37,707 bases of DNA from assembly GCA_017743475.1 (NCBI GenBank), contig JAGHYV010000045.1, positions 1-37,707 on the forward strand, in the 5' to 3' direction. How positions within the stretch are numbered: position 1 is the first letter of the stretch; the number at the start of each line of letters is the position of its first letter. The notes beneath the pieces were generated by a model. That model was not told the origin of the DNA. It ran no database searches and saw only the letters and a list, made by a program, of their open reading frames with translations. The stretch comes from Roseiflexus sp. (GTDB taxonomy: Bacteria; Chloroflexota; Chloroflexia; Chloroflexales; Roseiflexaceae). The position numbers were made by a program, and so were the translations under genes. Below, in pieces: positions 16,046-25,341 of the stretch.

Positions 16046-17407
16046 ATGCTCAACGTAGCCTTTCAACGTCGCCGCACATCAATTGTGCTGCTGTTCCTCC
16101 TGCTGATTGCCTCGTTGATGCTTCCGGTTGCGGCGGGTCGTGCAGAGTCGGAGGATCGTGTGCGGGTTATCATCGTCCTGCGCGCGCCTGCGGCGGCAGA
16201 CCGGTATGATCTGATGGCGCCTGATGCGATCGCGCAGGTACAGGAACAATTTGCGCCAGCCGCCGTTGCCGCAGGCGCGCGCGAAGTCGCCCGCCTGGAC
16301 ACACTGCCGGCGGTGATTCTGGACGCGCCGCGGAGTGCGCTGAACCGTCTGGCAAACCACCCGCTGGTGGCGAATGTTGCCGAAGACGCACTGGCGATGC
16401 CGCACTTGTCTAGCAGCGTCCTGCTGATTCACGCCGATCTGGCGCAACAGGAAGCGAATGGTGCCGGCGTGGCAATTGCCATCGTTGATACTGGTGTTGA
16501 TGCTGCGCATCCATTCCTGGGCGGGCGGGTGATCGCAGAAGCATGCTTCTCGACGAATAATGCCGCGCAGGGGGCGACCTCGCTCTGTCCCGGCAACGGA
16601 TCCGCAGCGTTCGGTCCTGGCGCTGCCGCGCCCTGTTCGCTGTCGAACTGCGACCATGGGACGCATGTCGCCGGTATCGCTGCCGGAAACAGCGGCGTCG
16701 CGCCGGGTGCGTCGATCATTGCGGTCCAGGTCTTTTCGCGGATCGCCAATTGCTCGGCGTTCTCATTGCCGTCGCCATGTGCACTCAGTTACGTTTCTGA
16801 TCAGTTGCGCGCGTTCGACTGGCTGGCATCGACCACCTTCACACCGCCGCTGGCGATTGTGAATCTGAGTCTGGGCGTAGGGACGTTCACCAGTGTCACG
16901 GCGTGCGACACAAGCCAGATTGGCACAGCAATGTTCCCCGCGATTGCAACGCTGCGCAACCAGGGAGTGACGACGGTCGCTTCATCGGGCAACAACGGCG
17001 CGACCAATGCGCTCAGCCTGCCGGGATGCCTGTCGAACGTCGTCAGCGTTGGTGCAACGACAAAGACGAATCCAGAGCAGGTTGCGTCGTTTTCCAACAG
17101 CGCCCCCTTTTTGACACTGCTGGCGCCGGGAGTTGGGATCGTTTCATCGACGACGGGCGGGGGATTTGCGCCAAAGTCGGGAACATCGATGGCAGCGCCG
17201 CATGTGGCGGGGGCGCTTGCACTGTTGCGTAGTGCGCGACCTGGATACCCTTCGGATGCCTATGTCACAGCGCTGGTCAACACCGGAACACCGATTCTCG
17301 ATACACGCAACGGTGTGATCAAGCCACGCATCGATGTTGCGGCTGCACTTGGTGCGCTGGCCCCAATGCAGAAGCGTGCGTTCTTGCCGCTGGTTGTGCG
17401 TCCGTAA
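16046..17407 (+). CDS. Secreted subtilisin-like serine protease (peptidase S8)
   Basis: The 453-residue preproprotein begins with a signal peptide (RRRTSIVLLFLLLIASL, cleavage expected near 30-33). An inhibitor-I9-like propeptide follows (about 38-120, VIIVLRAPA...). The S8 domain has catalytic D148 (AIVDTGVD), H204 (DHGTHVAGIAAG), oxyanion N316 (SSGNNG) and S381 (GTSMAAPHVAGA), so the active site is complete. It should be exported and mature by losing the propeptide. Seven or more cysteines in the catalytic domain suggest disulfides. It ends with AFLPLVVRP, a short tail I have seen at the end of other Chloroflexi exported proteins. The divergent neighbour is an exported hydrolase, so the pair may digest external peptides. 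Confidence 0.92.
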   Translation: MLNVAFQRRRTSIVLLFLLLIASLMLPVAAGRAESEDRVRVIIVLRAPAAADRYDLMAPDAIAQVQEQFAPAAVAAGAREVARLDTLPAVILDAPRSALNRLANHPLVANVAEDALAMPHLSSSVLLIHADLAQQEANGAGVAIAIVDTGVDAAHPFLGGRVIAEACFSTNNAAQGATSLCPGNGSAAFGPGAAAPCSLSNCDHGTHVAGIAAGNSGVAPGASIIAVQVFSRIANCSAFSLPSPCALSYVSDQLRAFDWLASTTFTPPLAIVNLSLGVGTFTSVTACDTSQIGTAMFPAIATLRNQGVTTVASSGNNGATNALSLPGCLSNVVSVGATTKTNPEQVASFSNSAPFLTLLAPGVGIVSSTTGGGFAPKSGTSMAAPHVAGALALLRSARPGYPSDAYVTALVNTGTPILDTRNGVIKPRIDVAAALGALAPMQKRAFLPLVVRP

Positions 17408-17410
17408 GCT

Positions 17411-17760
17411 CAAGGGTACGGTTGCCCGGGTAGGGTTCAGGGATGCCATCTCCGTCCCGATCAACATTGTATCGGATCAAGGCGTCCCAGATCGGGCCAC
17501 TGCGCATCCACACAGATAGTACTCTTCCCGAAACGCTCCAGACGCATCCGAATTATGGCAGGCCGTACCCGACCAGCACTGTCGCATGCTGTCCCTACAG
17601 ACGCAACCTCACCGACTGAATCGCCGGGTAGATATCGACGATCACTGGCACACCCCGGTCGATCAGATTGCGCAACACGTGCTCGCCATCAGTACGGGAA
17701 AGATTGACGAAATGCGTACTGTAGCCGCGTCGCCGTAGCTGCAGCACCTTGAGGGGCGGC
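17411..17760 (-). pseudogene. Decayed C39-like (papain-fold) peptidase remnant
   Basis: Reading the minus strand from about 17760, one frame gives KVLQLRRRGYSTHFVNLS, then NLIDRGVPVIVDIYP, an in-frame TAG, then GQHATVLVGYG and an in-frame TAA. The pair 'GVPVIVD...' and 'HATVLVGY' is the signature of C39-like peptidase folds, with His as a catalytic residue. A frame change then gives SDASGAFREEYY, and the end reads YNVDRDGDGIPE, a calcium-loop-like motif. The N-terminal part with the catalytic Cys is missing. At least two stops and one frameshift make it non-functional. I infer a degraded gene; the family call rests on two short motifs. Confidence 0.45.
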
Positions 17761-17862
17761 AGGGTTTACCGAACCTTGGCTTAAACGGCAGACCCACTTT
17801 GTAATCGCGGCTCGCCACGCAACAGGTTGAGCGTATTGGCAAGCGAAGTGAAACTGCATTCG

Positions 17863-18005
17863 TTAAACCCCTGCCCGCTGACGGGTCAGGCGATGGGTCA
17901 GCATTTGCAACAATGCAGCGAACGTATAGAGGAAATGAAGGACATAGGTTTTCCTTGCTTGCTTAGTCGAGACACTGCGGTTCAACGTCTCAACCGGGAA
18001 CCTTC
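17863..18005 (-). pseudogene. Orphan protein tail, possibly a transposase C-terminus
   Basis: A minus-strand stretch of about 47 codons reads VETLNRSVSTKQARK, then TYVLHFLYTFAALLQMLTH, and ends at a stop. The 'VETLNRSVS...' followed by a hydrophobic helix near the stop resembles the C-terminal end of DDE (IS4-like) transposases. No start, no inverted terminal repeats and no DDE residues are visible. It lies between the C39-like remnant and the MATE gene in the 633-bp gap 17408-18040, which otherwise holds no gene. Weak call. Confidence 0.25.
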
Positions 18006-18040
18006 CACCGTCCCACCTTATGCAACGCTGCCTGCAATCT

Positions 18041-19441
18041 TCAACAACGCACCTTACGACGCCACACACGCCACAACGCCCCGATCTCTGGCAGGCCAGT
18101 AAAGATGTATGCCAGCCAGACTGCCCAGAGCGCGGGCCAGATGGATACCAGCAGGAATGCAATGCCGACCGCTGCCCATCCCAGGATACCAGAGACGACC
18201 ATTGGCGTGCGCGTGTCGCCGATGCCGCGCAGAGCACCGCCTATCACAAAAGTACCCGCCCAGAGTGGTTGCGCCAGCGCGACGACCTGCACCGCTGTTG
18301 CGCCAATTGCGATCAACTGCGGATCGCCGCTGAATATCCCGACCATCTGCGGCGCGAACAGGATGAAGAGCACCCCCAACCCGCCCATCCAGATGATCGC
18401 CCAGCGCGTTGCCACATTTGTTACCGCGCGCGCTTCGTCGATCCGCCCGGCGCCGACCGCCTGCCCGACAAGCGCAGTCGTCGCCAGGCTGAACCCGATC
18501 CCCGGCATGAACGAGAGCGAGAGGACATTCAGCACCACGCGATGTGCGGCAAGCGCCACGGTGCCCAACCCGACGACAATCGGCGTCAGTGCAGCGAACG
18601 ATGTGATGATAATGATCTCCTCCAGGGCTGCTGGCGCACCAAGCCATACGACCTCGCGTGCAGTGCGCCAGCGCGGTCGCCACGTTCCAGGTCCGCCAAC
18701 CCGTATTCGCGTGCTGACTTGCAAGAGGATGAACAGAAAAAGTGCCGCGCCGACAACGCGCGCAATCAGTGTGCCCCAGGCACTGCCAGCCACACCGAGT
18801 GCTGGCATGCCGAGATGCCCGTAGATCAACCCCCATGAGGCGATCAGGTTCAGTACATTTGCCAGTGCGGTCACCAGCATGGGTGTGCGGCTGTCACCCG
18901 CTCCCCGCAACACGCTTCCGCCGATCAGCATGAGCGCCAGCGCCGGAATGCTCGCCGCACTGATCGTCAGATACTCCGCTGCAACGGCAGTGGCATCGGG
19001 CGCCATGCCGTACAGCGCCACGACTGGTGTCGCAAAGATCAACCCGGCAAGGGTGATCGGCAGCGATAGCACAATTCCCCATAGCAGCGACTGACCAGCG
19101 ACATGGCTTGCCCGCACAGTATTGCCTGCGCCAATCGCCTGGGCAACCAGCACCGATGCGCCGACTGATAGCGAACTCAGCGCTGCCATGACAATGAACA
19201 AAACATTCAGCGCCGTGCCGACGCCTGCCAGGGCGACGATACCGATACCTGCCACCAGAATGGTATCGGCAATGCCAAGCACTGTGTGGAGGAGGTTCTC
19301 GCCAATGGCAGGCAGCGCCAGACCCATCACCCGGCGCCGCAGCGGCGATGAGGGACGTGCTGCACTCTCCGACACGATAGCGGGCGTGACCGCGTCGGCA
19401 GTTGATGGAACGATGTCAGGAATAGTCACACACTTCTCCAT
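18041..19441 (-). CDS. MATE-family multidrug/cation efflux transporter
   Basis: The 466-residue membrane protein has two homologous halves of six helices, as expected for MATE transporters (DinF/NorM superfamily). The first half opens with MGLALPAIGENLLHTVLGIADTILV and the second with VWLGAPAALEEIIIITSFA. Diagnostic phrases include VGQAVGAGRIDEARAVTN in the second half and LVAQAIGAGNTVRASHV in the first. It exports drugs or metabolites in exchange for Na+ or H+; the cargo cannot be read. About 38 residues precede the first helix, polar and probably cytosolic. The 5' side shows no convincing ribosome-binding site, so the start is moderately sure. It lies 66 bp downstream of the MFS gene on the same strand, with an 18-bp palindrome in the gap. 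Confidence 0.92.
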   Translation of the reverse strand: MEKCVTIPDIVPSTADAVTPAIVSESAARPSSPLRRRVMGLALPAIGENLLHTVLGIADTILVAGIGIVALAGVGTALNVLFIVMAALSSLSVGASVLVAQAIGAGNTVRASHVAGQSLLWGIVLSLPITLAGLIFATPVVALYGMAPDATAVAAEYLTISAASIPALALMLIGGSVLRGAGDSRTPMLVTALANVLNLIASWGLIYGHLGMPALGVAGSAWGTLIARVVGAALFLFILLQVSTRIRVGGPGTWRPRWRTAREVVWLGAPAALEEIIIITSFAALTPIVVGLGTVALAAHRVVLNVLSLSFMPGIGFSLATTALVGQAVGAGRIDEARAVTNVATRWAIIWMGGLGVLFILFAPQMVGIFSGDPQLIAIGATAVQVVALAQPLWAGTFVIGGALRGIGDTRTPMVVSGILGWAAVGIAFLLVSIWPALWAVWLAYIFTGLPEIGALWRVWRRKVRC

Positions 19442-19475
19442 GCTGGTGTTATCGCTCTGCCAGATGTATGTCTCG

Positions 19476-19493
19476 ACGTTGAACGTTCAACGT
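19476..19493. repeat. 18-bp perfect palindrome upstream of the MATE gene
   Basis: ACGTTGAACGTTCAACGT is its own reverse complement and lies 35 bp before the MATE start, between the two transporter genes. It is built from the heptamer TTCAACG/CGTTGAA and is followed by more TTCAAC units up to about 19507. It may be an operator or part of a dispersed simple repeat; similar (TTC)AACGTGCAAC units occur at 6298-6317 after the fuconate dehydratase gene. Confidence 0.55.
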
Positions 19494-19507
19494 TCAACCC
19501 TCAACCC

Positions 19508-20806
19508 CTACGCTGCTGCCCGGCGGAAGGATGCCGCACGGCGCGCCATCTCTTCACGCAGGGCGTAGTGATCGTGTTTGATATAGCGCAACGCACCCAT
19601 GTAGAACACAAAACAGAGCATCCAGGCAGTGACGCAGATCCACGTAATTGCGGCTTGCAGATCGTACATGTCGGCGATAATACCAGCAAGCAGCGGCGCA
19701 AGCGCTGCGCCGCTGTTTTCGATAAAGTATTCGAATGCCTGCGCCGTGCTGCGTACTTCTAGCACCGTTATATCGTACACCGTTGCAATGACATTTGGCG
19801 ACGACAGCGGCATAAAGAGCGCCGTCAGACACATCAGTACAAAGAAGTTGGTACGCTCCTCAACCGGCGTTTGCATCGCCAGGTAGAGAAAGATCGCACC
19901 CATCAGGACTCCTACGCTGGAGACCAGAATGCGCCCGCGCGTCGTGCGCTTGAACGCCCAATCACCCAGAACGCCGCCGATAAAACTGCCGCTCGCCAGG
20001 ATCAGAATAACTGGCGCGACCGTCAGCAGGATGCTTTCTTCGTCGTAGCCGCGCTCGCGCGCCAGATAGGTGAAGAACCAGTACGTAATGACATTCCACG
20101 GAAAGACCCCCGCAAACCCCTGGAGAAACACGAACCACATGGTGCGTTTTCCCAGTACAGCGCGCATTTCAGCCCACGAGAAGCGGAATCGCGCCATCTC
20201 AGTCATCCCTTCGAACTCCGGCTCTGCTTTGCCGCGCGGCATTTCGCGAACGCCGAGCAGAATGACGATAGCGACCACAATGCCCAGTCCGCCAGTCAGG
20301 AAAAAGATCGTGCCCCAACCGATCTGCGGCGCCAGCATCAGCGCCAGCACCATACCGACGAGGTAGCCGATGGGTTGCGCCAGTTGCAGCAGACCGTAGA
20401 CTTTGCCGCGCAGGTTTGGACCGAAATAGTCGGCGACCAGCGCGTACATACCGGGGTATGACGAGTCATCAATCCCCGTCGAGGCACGCGCCATCAGAAA
20501 GGTTGGGTAGGTGCGCGCCACTGCGCTCAACCAGGTCGTCGAACCCCAGATGAACGATGCCAGCGCCAGCAAACGCGCACGGGAAAACCGGTCGTATAGA
20601 TACCCCCAGATCGGATAGAGGATCGATGCCACTACCAGCGCACCGGTTGTCACTGCCCCCATCTGGGTCATACTGATACCGAACTCGTCCATGATAGCCG
20701 GGGTGAGTGGACCGATCAGGAGTTTGTCCGACTGATGGAGCAGCATAAAGCAGAAAAAGACCGCGATTACGAACCAGCGGTAGCCTGAGCGGGGTGTTCG
20801 CATCAT
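19508..20806 (-). CDS. Major facilitator superfamily transporter
   Basis: The 432-residue protein has twelve hydrophobic segments and MFS signatures. The loop 2-3 motif reads GYLYDRFSRARLLALASFIWG, and the end of the first half has the acidic-rich signature YALVADYFGPNLRGKVYGLLQLAQPIG. The GIDDSSYPGMYALVADYF region resembles the spinster/hexuronate-anion branch, so a lipid-like or organic-anion substrate is possible but not shown. The start at 20806 is supported by GAGG five bases upstream and by a matching promoter. It is probably first in a two-gene unit with the MATE transporter downstream. Nothing nearby names a substrate. Confidence 0.9.
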   Translation of the reverse strand: MMRTPRSGYRWFVIAVFFCFMLLHQSDKLLIGPLTPAIMDEFGISMTQMGAVTTGALVVASILYPIWGYLYDRFSRARLLALASFIWGSTTWLSAVARTYPTFLMARASTGIDDSSYPGMYALVADYFGPNLRGKVYGLLQLAQPIGYLVGMVLALMLAPQIGWGTIFFLTGGLGIVVAIVILLGVREMPRGKAEPEFEGMTEMARFRFSWAEMRAVLGKRTMWFVFLQGFAGVFPWNVITYWFFTYLARERGYDEESILLTVAPVILILASGSFIGGVLGDWAFKRTTRGRILVSSVGVLMGAIFLYLAMQTPVEERTNFFVLMCLTALFMPLSSPNVIATVYDITVLEVRSTAQAFEYFIENSGAALAPLLAGIIADMYDLQAAITWICVTAWMLCFVFYMGALRYIKHDHYALREEMARRAASFRRAAA

Positions 20807-20848
20807 TGCAACCTCGTATTATCGGGGCGGCGGAACGTTTCCTGTGCC

Positions 20849-20877
20849 ATTATAACAGGCTCTTCCAGGGCGGTGAA
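20849..20877 (-). promoter_or_regulatory. Promoter of the MFS/MATE transporter unit
   Basis: On the minus strand TTCACC (20877-20872), a 17-bp spacer and a perfect TATAAT (20854-20849) lie 43 bp before the MFS ATG at 20806. The -35 is a 4/6 match. The 165-bp region 20807-20971 holds no gene. Confidence 0.65.
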
Positions 20878-20971
20878 TGTGGGAGCGCATTCCCTATCCG
20901 CACCAAACACACGTCGGAGGTTGATCTCCTAGTGCTCTGAATGTTTTATCCGATACGTCTCTGTTCAAGTC

Positions 20972-21927
20972 ATGACGACTGCAACGACCAAACCATCCCT
21001 TGCTACCGACGCCAATGCCGACCCGTTTCGCTACGGGTGGCGCCTTGTGCCGCGTCCCACTCCCAATAATCCCTATTACCTCGAACGGGTTCCGCTCACC
21101 CTCGACGATGCGCTCCATCGTGAAGTTGGAGACTTCATCGTGCATAGCGACCGCCACGAGACCGACTGCATGGACCTCACTGCCGTGCCGCACGCCCGCC
21201 TGGAGCCGTCCCGTCGGGCGATTGTGCTCAGCAATGTGCGCATCGCGTGAGACCTCCCCGGCCTGTGCGCGTACGGACCGGACGTGATGGTCATCCCCGG
21301 CGTGCACAAACGGCGGCAGCAGCACATTTGAGGTTGCATTCGAGCAAGCGCGTCTGGCGCCGATCATTAACATCGTCTCACCGGATGCGCGTGAGAACGA
21401 CGTGGTGATTAAGGTGGAGCATTACGCGCGAGCAGGAGCGGCGCAGTATATAATTGTGGATGATACAGGGCGAGGCGAGACGCAGCAGTTGCGGTTGCCC
21501 GACTACCGTTTGGAGGAGGGGGCGTACCGGTTACAGGCACTGGACGCGGAGAGGCGGGTGCTCCTGGCGATTTCAGACATATGGCCGGGAATATGGCGCG
21601 ATCACGTAGTCTGCTATGACGCGACGGGGCGGGAGATCGGAGACTATGTGACGGTGGTAGGGCAGGCGGCGAAGGCGAAAGAAGCAGCAGCACGGGCGCG
21701 GCGCGAAGCAGCAGTGCGTACCGAGGCGGAAGAGCGCGCAACGGGAAGCAGTGGCGCATGCCGAGGTAAGGAGCGTGCGGCAGGAAGCGGTGGCGCGAAT
21801 GGAGGCAGAGAAGCGAGCGCGGCAAGAAGCACAGGCGCGCGAAGTCGAATCCCGCGCTCGCGCTGAAGCTGAGGCGCGTCTGCGCTTCCTGGATGAGGAA
21901 CTGCGCTGTCTGCGCGGCGACGGGTAG
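20972..21927 (+). pseudogene. Broken Uma2-family (DUF820) nuclease-like gene
   Basis: The remnant spans a full-length Uma2/DUF820 protein with coiled-coil tail, but is interrupted at least three times. The first 92 codons (DPFRYGWRLVPRP...LTLDDALHREVGDFIVHSDRHETDC) end at TGA 21248-21250, where a Trp codon is expected (RIA-W-DLPGL). A frameshift near 21325 moves the reading frame to TFEVAFEQARLAPII, then DVVIKVEHYARAGAAQYIIVDD. A second near 21738 restores the Ala/Glu/Arg-rich tail, which ends at 21927. The core strand reads IINIVSP where active members have IIEVxSP, so the catalytic Glu of the PD-(D/E)xK fold is also lost. Uma2 families are abundant and frequently decayed in this phylum. Confident as a pseudogene; no function should remain. 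Confidence 0.85.
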
Positions 21928-21996
21928 CGCCGCCGACCGGTATTCCCGCAGTTTCAATATTCAAGATACGTTCCTGGGAAGTCTGCGATTCAGAGC

Positions 21997-23862
21997 ATGT
22001 TCAGAAACAGTGCATTTTCGTGCGATATCGCCGTTATCGGCGGCAGTCTGGGCGGTGTGGCAGCAGCGCTCGCTGCCTGTGATGCTGGCGCGTCAGTCGT
22101 TCTTACCGAAGCGACCGACTGGCTTGGCGGTCAGGCGACCAGTCAGGGTGTCAGCGCGCTCGATGAGCACCGCTACATCGAGGCATTCGGTGCAACCCGC
22201 AGGTATGCCACGTTCCGTGAGGCGATCCGCGATCATTATCGCCACCGCTACGGGATCGCTGCCATGCCCAATGGTTCGCTGCTCAACCCTGGCGACGCAT
22301 GGGTTTCGGCGCTCTGCTTCGAGCCGCAGGTTGGCGTATCGGTGATCGAGGCGATGCTGGCGCCCCATGATGCAGCCGGACGCCTGACGATCCTGCGCAA
22401 CTATGCCCCTATCTCTGCTGTTGTGCCGGGTGACGCGATCACCAGTGTCACCGTGACTGGCGCGGATGGAGATGTGACGATTGCGGCGCGTTTCTTCCTC
22501 GACGCCACTGATCTCGGCGACCTGCTGCCGCTGACGGGCGCTCCGTGGGTGACGGGCGCGGAGGCGCAGAGCGATACCGGCGAGGCAGACGCACCGGAAG
22601 AGGCGCGCCCCAGTGAGGTGCAGGGGTTCACCTTCTGCTTTGCGGTCGAATATCGTCCCGGCGAAGACCATACAATCCCTAAACCGGAAGGGTACGAACG
22701 TCTACGCGACTCGCAACCGTTCACTCTGACCCTGACCGCTGCCGACAGCGCTCCGCGCCCCTTCCGCGTCTTCAAGACCGGTCCGACCGGTCTGCCGCCA
22801 TTCTGGACGTACCGCCGCCTGCTGTCGGGGCGGTTGCTCGACCCATCAGGCACACTACGTGATGTGGCGATGATTAACTGGAACGCCAATGATTATCACC
22901 ATGCCGATCTGATTGGCGCAACACCGGAAGAACGTGCGCGTATTCTGGATGAAGCCCGCCGCCTTTCGCTCTCATTCCTCTACTGGCTGCAAACTGAGGT
23001 TCCGCGTGACGATGGCAGCGGCTACGGCTATCCCGGTCTGCGGTTGCTCCCCGATGTGATGGGAACAAAGGACGGGCTATCAAAAGCGCCCTACATTCGT
23101 GAGTCACGGCGCATCCAGGCACTGCGGCGTGTGACCGCCAATGACATCCTGGCAGCCGGGCGCACGACCGCCCGCGCTGCGCACTTCGCTGACTCATGCG
23201 GCGTGGGATGGTACTTCATGGACCTGCATCCGGCGGTCGGCAATCCGCACAGCATGTTCGCGCCGACGCTGCCGTTCCAGATACCGCTCGGAGCGCTGAT
23301 CCCGCAGCGCCCGATGAATCTGCTGGCGGCATGCAAGAATATCGGCACGACCCATCTGTCGAATGGTTCGTACCGGCTCCACCCGGTCGAGTGGAATATC
23401 GGCGAGGCGGCGGGCGCGCTGGCGGCATTCTGCCTGACGCGCGGCATATCTCCGCAGGAAGTGTGGGAAGGGCGGATGCTGCGCACGTTTCAGCGCCATT
23501 TGCTTGAACAAGGCATACCACTGGCATGGACAGTGGATGTTCCGCCCGGACATCCGCACTTCATCCCCACCCAACTGCTGCTGCTGGAGGGCGCGCTGGA
23601 GGGGAATGGACCACGCGCTGCGTCGCTCGACATCTCCCCTGACACCCCTATCGACCGCGCCGATGCGCCTGCTGTGCTCCGCGCACTGCTGCGTGTCGCC
23701 GGATCGCCATCTGAACCGGTGATCGATCCGGCGCTCGATCATCAACCGCTCAGTCGCGCAGAAGCGGCGGCAACCCTGGCGCTCGTCGGGACATCAACCA
23801 CTGGCATGAGCGACCCTCCCACCTGGAGCGATCTGTGCGAGGCTCTACGCGCGCTCCTCTGA
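21997..23862 (+). CDS. FAD-dependent oxidoreductase (FAD_oxidored family)
   Basis: The 621-residue protein starts with a Rossmann FAD-binding motif, DIAVIGGSLGGVAAALAA, at residues 10-27. An acidic end of the second strand (VVLTEATDWLGGQATSQG) follows, characteristic of the FAD_oxidored family. A second FAD contact region appears near the C-terminus in AAGALAAFCLTRG after NLLAACKNIGTTHLSNGSYRL. Family members oxidise diverse organic substrates and some are annotated as xanthan-lyase-like or fumarate-reductase-like; the substrate is unknown. No signal peptide is present. The third residue of the glycine motif is Ser (GGSLGG), a tolerated variant. No strong ribosome-binding site precedes the ATG at 21997. 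The gene converges with a glycosyltransferase gene 62 bp away and stands alone on its strand. Confidence 0.85.
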   Translation: MFRNSAFSCDIAVIGGSLGGVAAALAACDAGASVVLTEATDWLGGQATSQGVSALDEHRYIEAFGATRRYATFREAIRDHYRHRYGIAAMPNGSLLNPGDAWVSALCFEPQVGVSVIEAMLAPHDAAGRLTILRNYAPISAVVPGDAITSVTVTGADGDVTIAARFFLDATDLGDLLPLTGAPWVTGAEAQSDTGEADAPEEARPSEVQGFTFCFAVEYRPGEDHTIPKPEGYERLRDSQPFTLTLTAADSAPRPFRVFKTGPTGLPPFWTYRRLLSGRLLDPSGTLRDVAMINWNANDYHHADLIGATPEERARILDEARRLSLSFLYWLQTEVPRDDGSGYGYPGLRLLPDVMGTKDGLSKAPYIRESRRIQALRRVTANDILAAGRTTARAAHFADSCGVGWYFMDLHPAVGNPHSMFAPTLPFQIPLGALIPQRPMNLLAACKNIGTTHLSNGSYRLHPVEWNIGEAAGALAAFCLTRGISPQEVWEGRMLRTFQRHLLEQGIPLAWTVDVPPGHPHFIPTQLLLLEGALEGNGPRAASLDISPDTPIDRADAPAVLRALLRVAGSPSEPVIDPALDHQPLSRAEAAATLALVGTSTTGMSDPPTWSDLCEALRALL

Positions 23863-23924
23863 CTTGCCCTGGATCGAAGAGCATAATCGGGCGACGAGTG
23901 CTGCCAGCCTCATATGTACCATCC

Positions 23925-25145
23925 TTATCCGCATGCCAGTCCGATCGCCCACTGCAACCCGCGGCGCAGCGGCTCTTCGGTATAGCGCAGCGCGTTGGCG
24001 CGCCCGCGTCGGATCAGTTCTGCGCGCAGCGCAGCATTCTCCTTAATCTCCAGGATCGCCTCGGCAATCGTGCATGCGCCGACGAAATGCTGCCATCCCC
24101 CTGAACTGTGGATGGCGCTGTCGATCGGTTCGAGGAGATACGCGCCATCGCCAACGACCTCCGCCATCGCGCTGCGGTCATTCGTCACTGCTGCCGGAAC
24201 GCCACACAGCGCGGCTTCGAGCGGCGCCAGCTCGAACGCGCCGGAGTGAGGCACGTTCACCACCAGATCGCACATATTTAACCGCTCAACATACGTGCAA
24301 CCCGGCGGAATGGCAGGTCGTCCAGGAGGCGGTCCGTCGGTCGGCGGAGTGTCAGCGTCGTAGGGAATCCCTGCCAGTTGCCGGAAATCGCTCTGCGGAA
24401 ACAAAACCAGATCGGCGACGCCCAGATGATCGGCGACGTGGAGCAGGTTCCAGCTGTTGAGCCAGGGATCCTCATTCGTTGGCTGACAGTGGAAATATGC
24501 GATAATATCATCGGCTTTGCCACGCGCCCGCAACTGTTGCAGCGCCATCATCACGCGCGGTTGCTGCTTGCGCTCGGTGTTGCGCCCGAAGACGCCAATA
24601 ACGAAGCGTCCTTCGAGACCTGCAGCGCGGCGCAGTGCGTCGCGGTATGGCAGAGGACGAAACAGGCGAGCGTCAACCGGATGTGGCGCAGCAATCACAT
24701 TGGGAATGCCGAGCGACGCGCAGTAGTTTGCCGCTACATAGGTAGGGGTCATTGCTGCGCGAAAATCACGCAACACCTGCATTAGATCGCGATCGAACGG
24801 AATAGTGTCGATCACGAAGTGGCAGATCATAGGTCCGGTCCATCCTGCAGAACGAATGACGGCGGCAAATCGGGCAACCGCGCCGAGATCATAGTGGACG
24901 AAAATCAATTCCGGTTGCTCGGCGGTCAGGAAGTCGGGCAAAAGCGGCAACGCTTCCTTCTGGTCACGTGGCATCGGCACAATACGGCACGGGTAGCGCG
25001 TCGGGTCGAGAGGCTGTCCATCGGCGCATACCCCAAACACTACGGTTTCGTGCCCCATATCGGCGAGCATACGCGTCAGGTGGCGCGCATGGATGCCAAA
25101 TCCGGTCGCTACCGATGGCGACTCGGAAATAAGCGCGATTTTCAT
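23925..25145 (-). CDS. Family 4 glycosyltransferase (GT-B fold)
   Basis: The 406-residue protein has the two-domain GT-B layout. The N-terminal acceptor domain begins MKIALISESPSVATGFGIHARHL. The C-terminal donor domain starts near FVIGVFGRNTERKQQPR (181-197), with the nucleotide-sugar E-x-x-x-x-E region at GAFELAPLEAALCG (E305, E310), a variant of the usual EGFGLPxLE. It should transfer a sugar from a nucleotide donor in the cytosol; acceptor and sugar are unknown. GAGGAG lies 13 bp before the ATG, a little far. A minus-strand TATACT at 25304-25299 may be its -10, without a good -35. It is divergent from the nuo operon across 302 bp and convergent with the FAD oxidoreductase. No other glycan genes adjoin it. 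Confidence 0.88.
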   Translation of the reverse strand: MKIALISESPSVATGFGIHARHLTRMLADMGHETVVFGVCADGQPLDPTRYPCRIVPMPRDQKEALPLLPDFLTAEQPELIFVHYDLGAVARFAAVIRSAGWTGPMICHFVIDTIPFDRDLMQVLRDFRAAMTPTYVAANYCASLGIPNVIAAPHPVDARLFRPLPYRDALRRAAGLEGRFVIGVFGRNTERKQQPRVMMALQQLRARGKADDIIAYFHCQPTNEDPWLNSWNLLHVADHLGVADLVLFPQSDFRQLAGIPYDADTPPTDGPPPGRPAIPPGCTYVERLNMCDLVVNVPHSGAFELAPLEAALCGVPAAVTNDRSAMAEVVGDGAYLLEPIDSAIHSSGGWQHFVGACTIAEAILEIKENAALRAELIRRGRANALRYTEEPLRRGLQWAIGLACG

Positions 25146-25341
25146 GGATCAGTCCGATCTCCTCGGTCATCGACACGTGTGATGATTGATGTGAGACACT
25201 TCCAACAGGCGCACACGGGTTTCACCAGTGCCGATGATCTGAACGCACAGGTGCAGATCCTAGCCATGTTCCCCGCGGAACACCGCTGAGTCCCCTGTAG
25301 TATACGCTGTTACCCGACAGTGTAGATCGTTCTGGCTCAAA

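Noticed and set aside
18054-18836. Alternative minus-strand frame of 260 codons inside the MATE gene
   Set aside because: Out-of-frame shadow; the MATE helices are continuous in the chosen frame.
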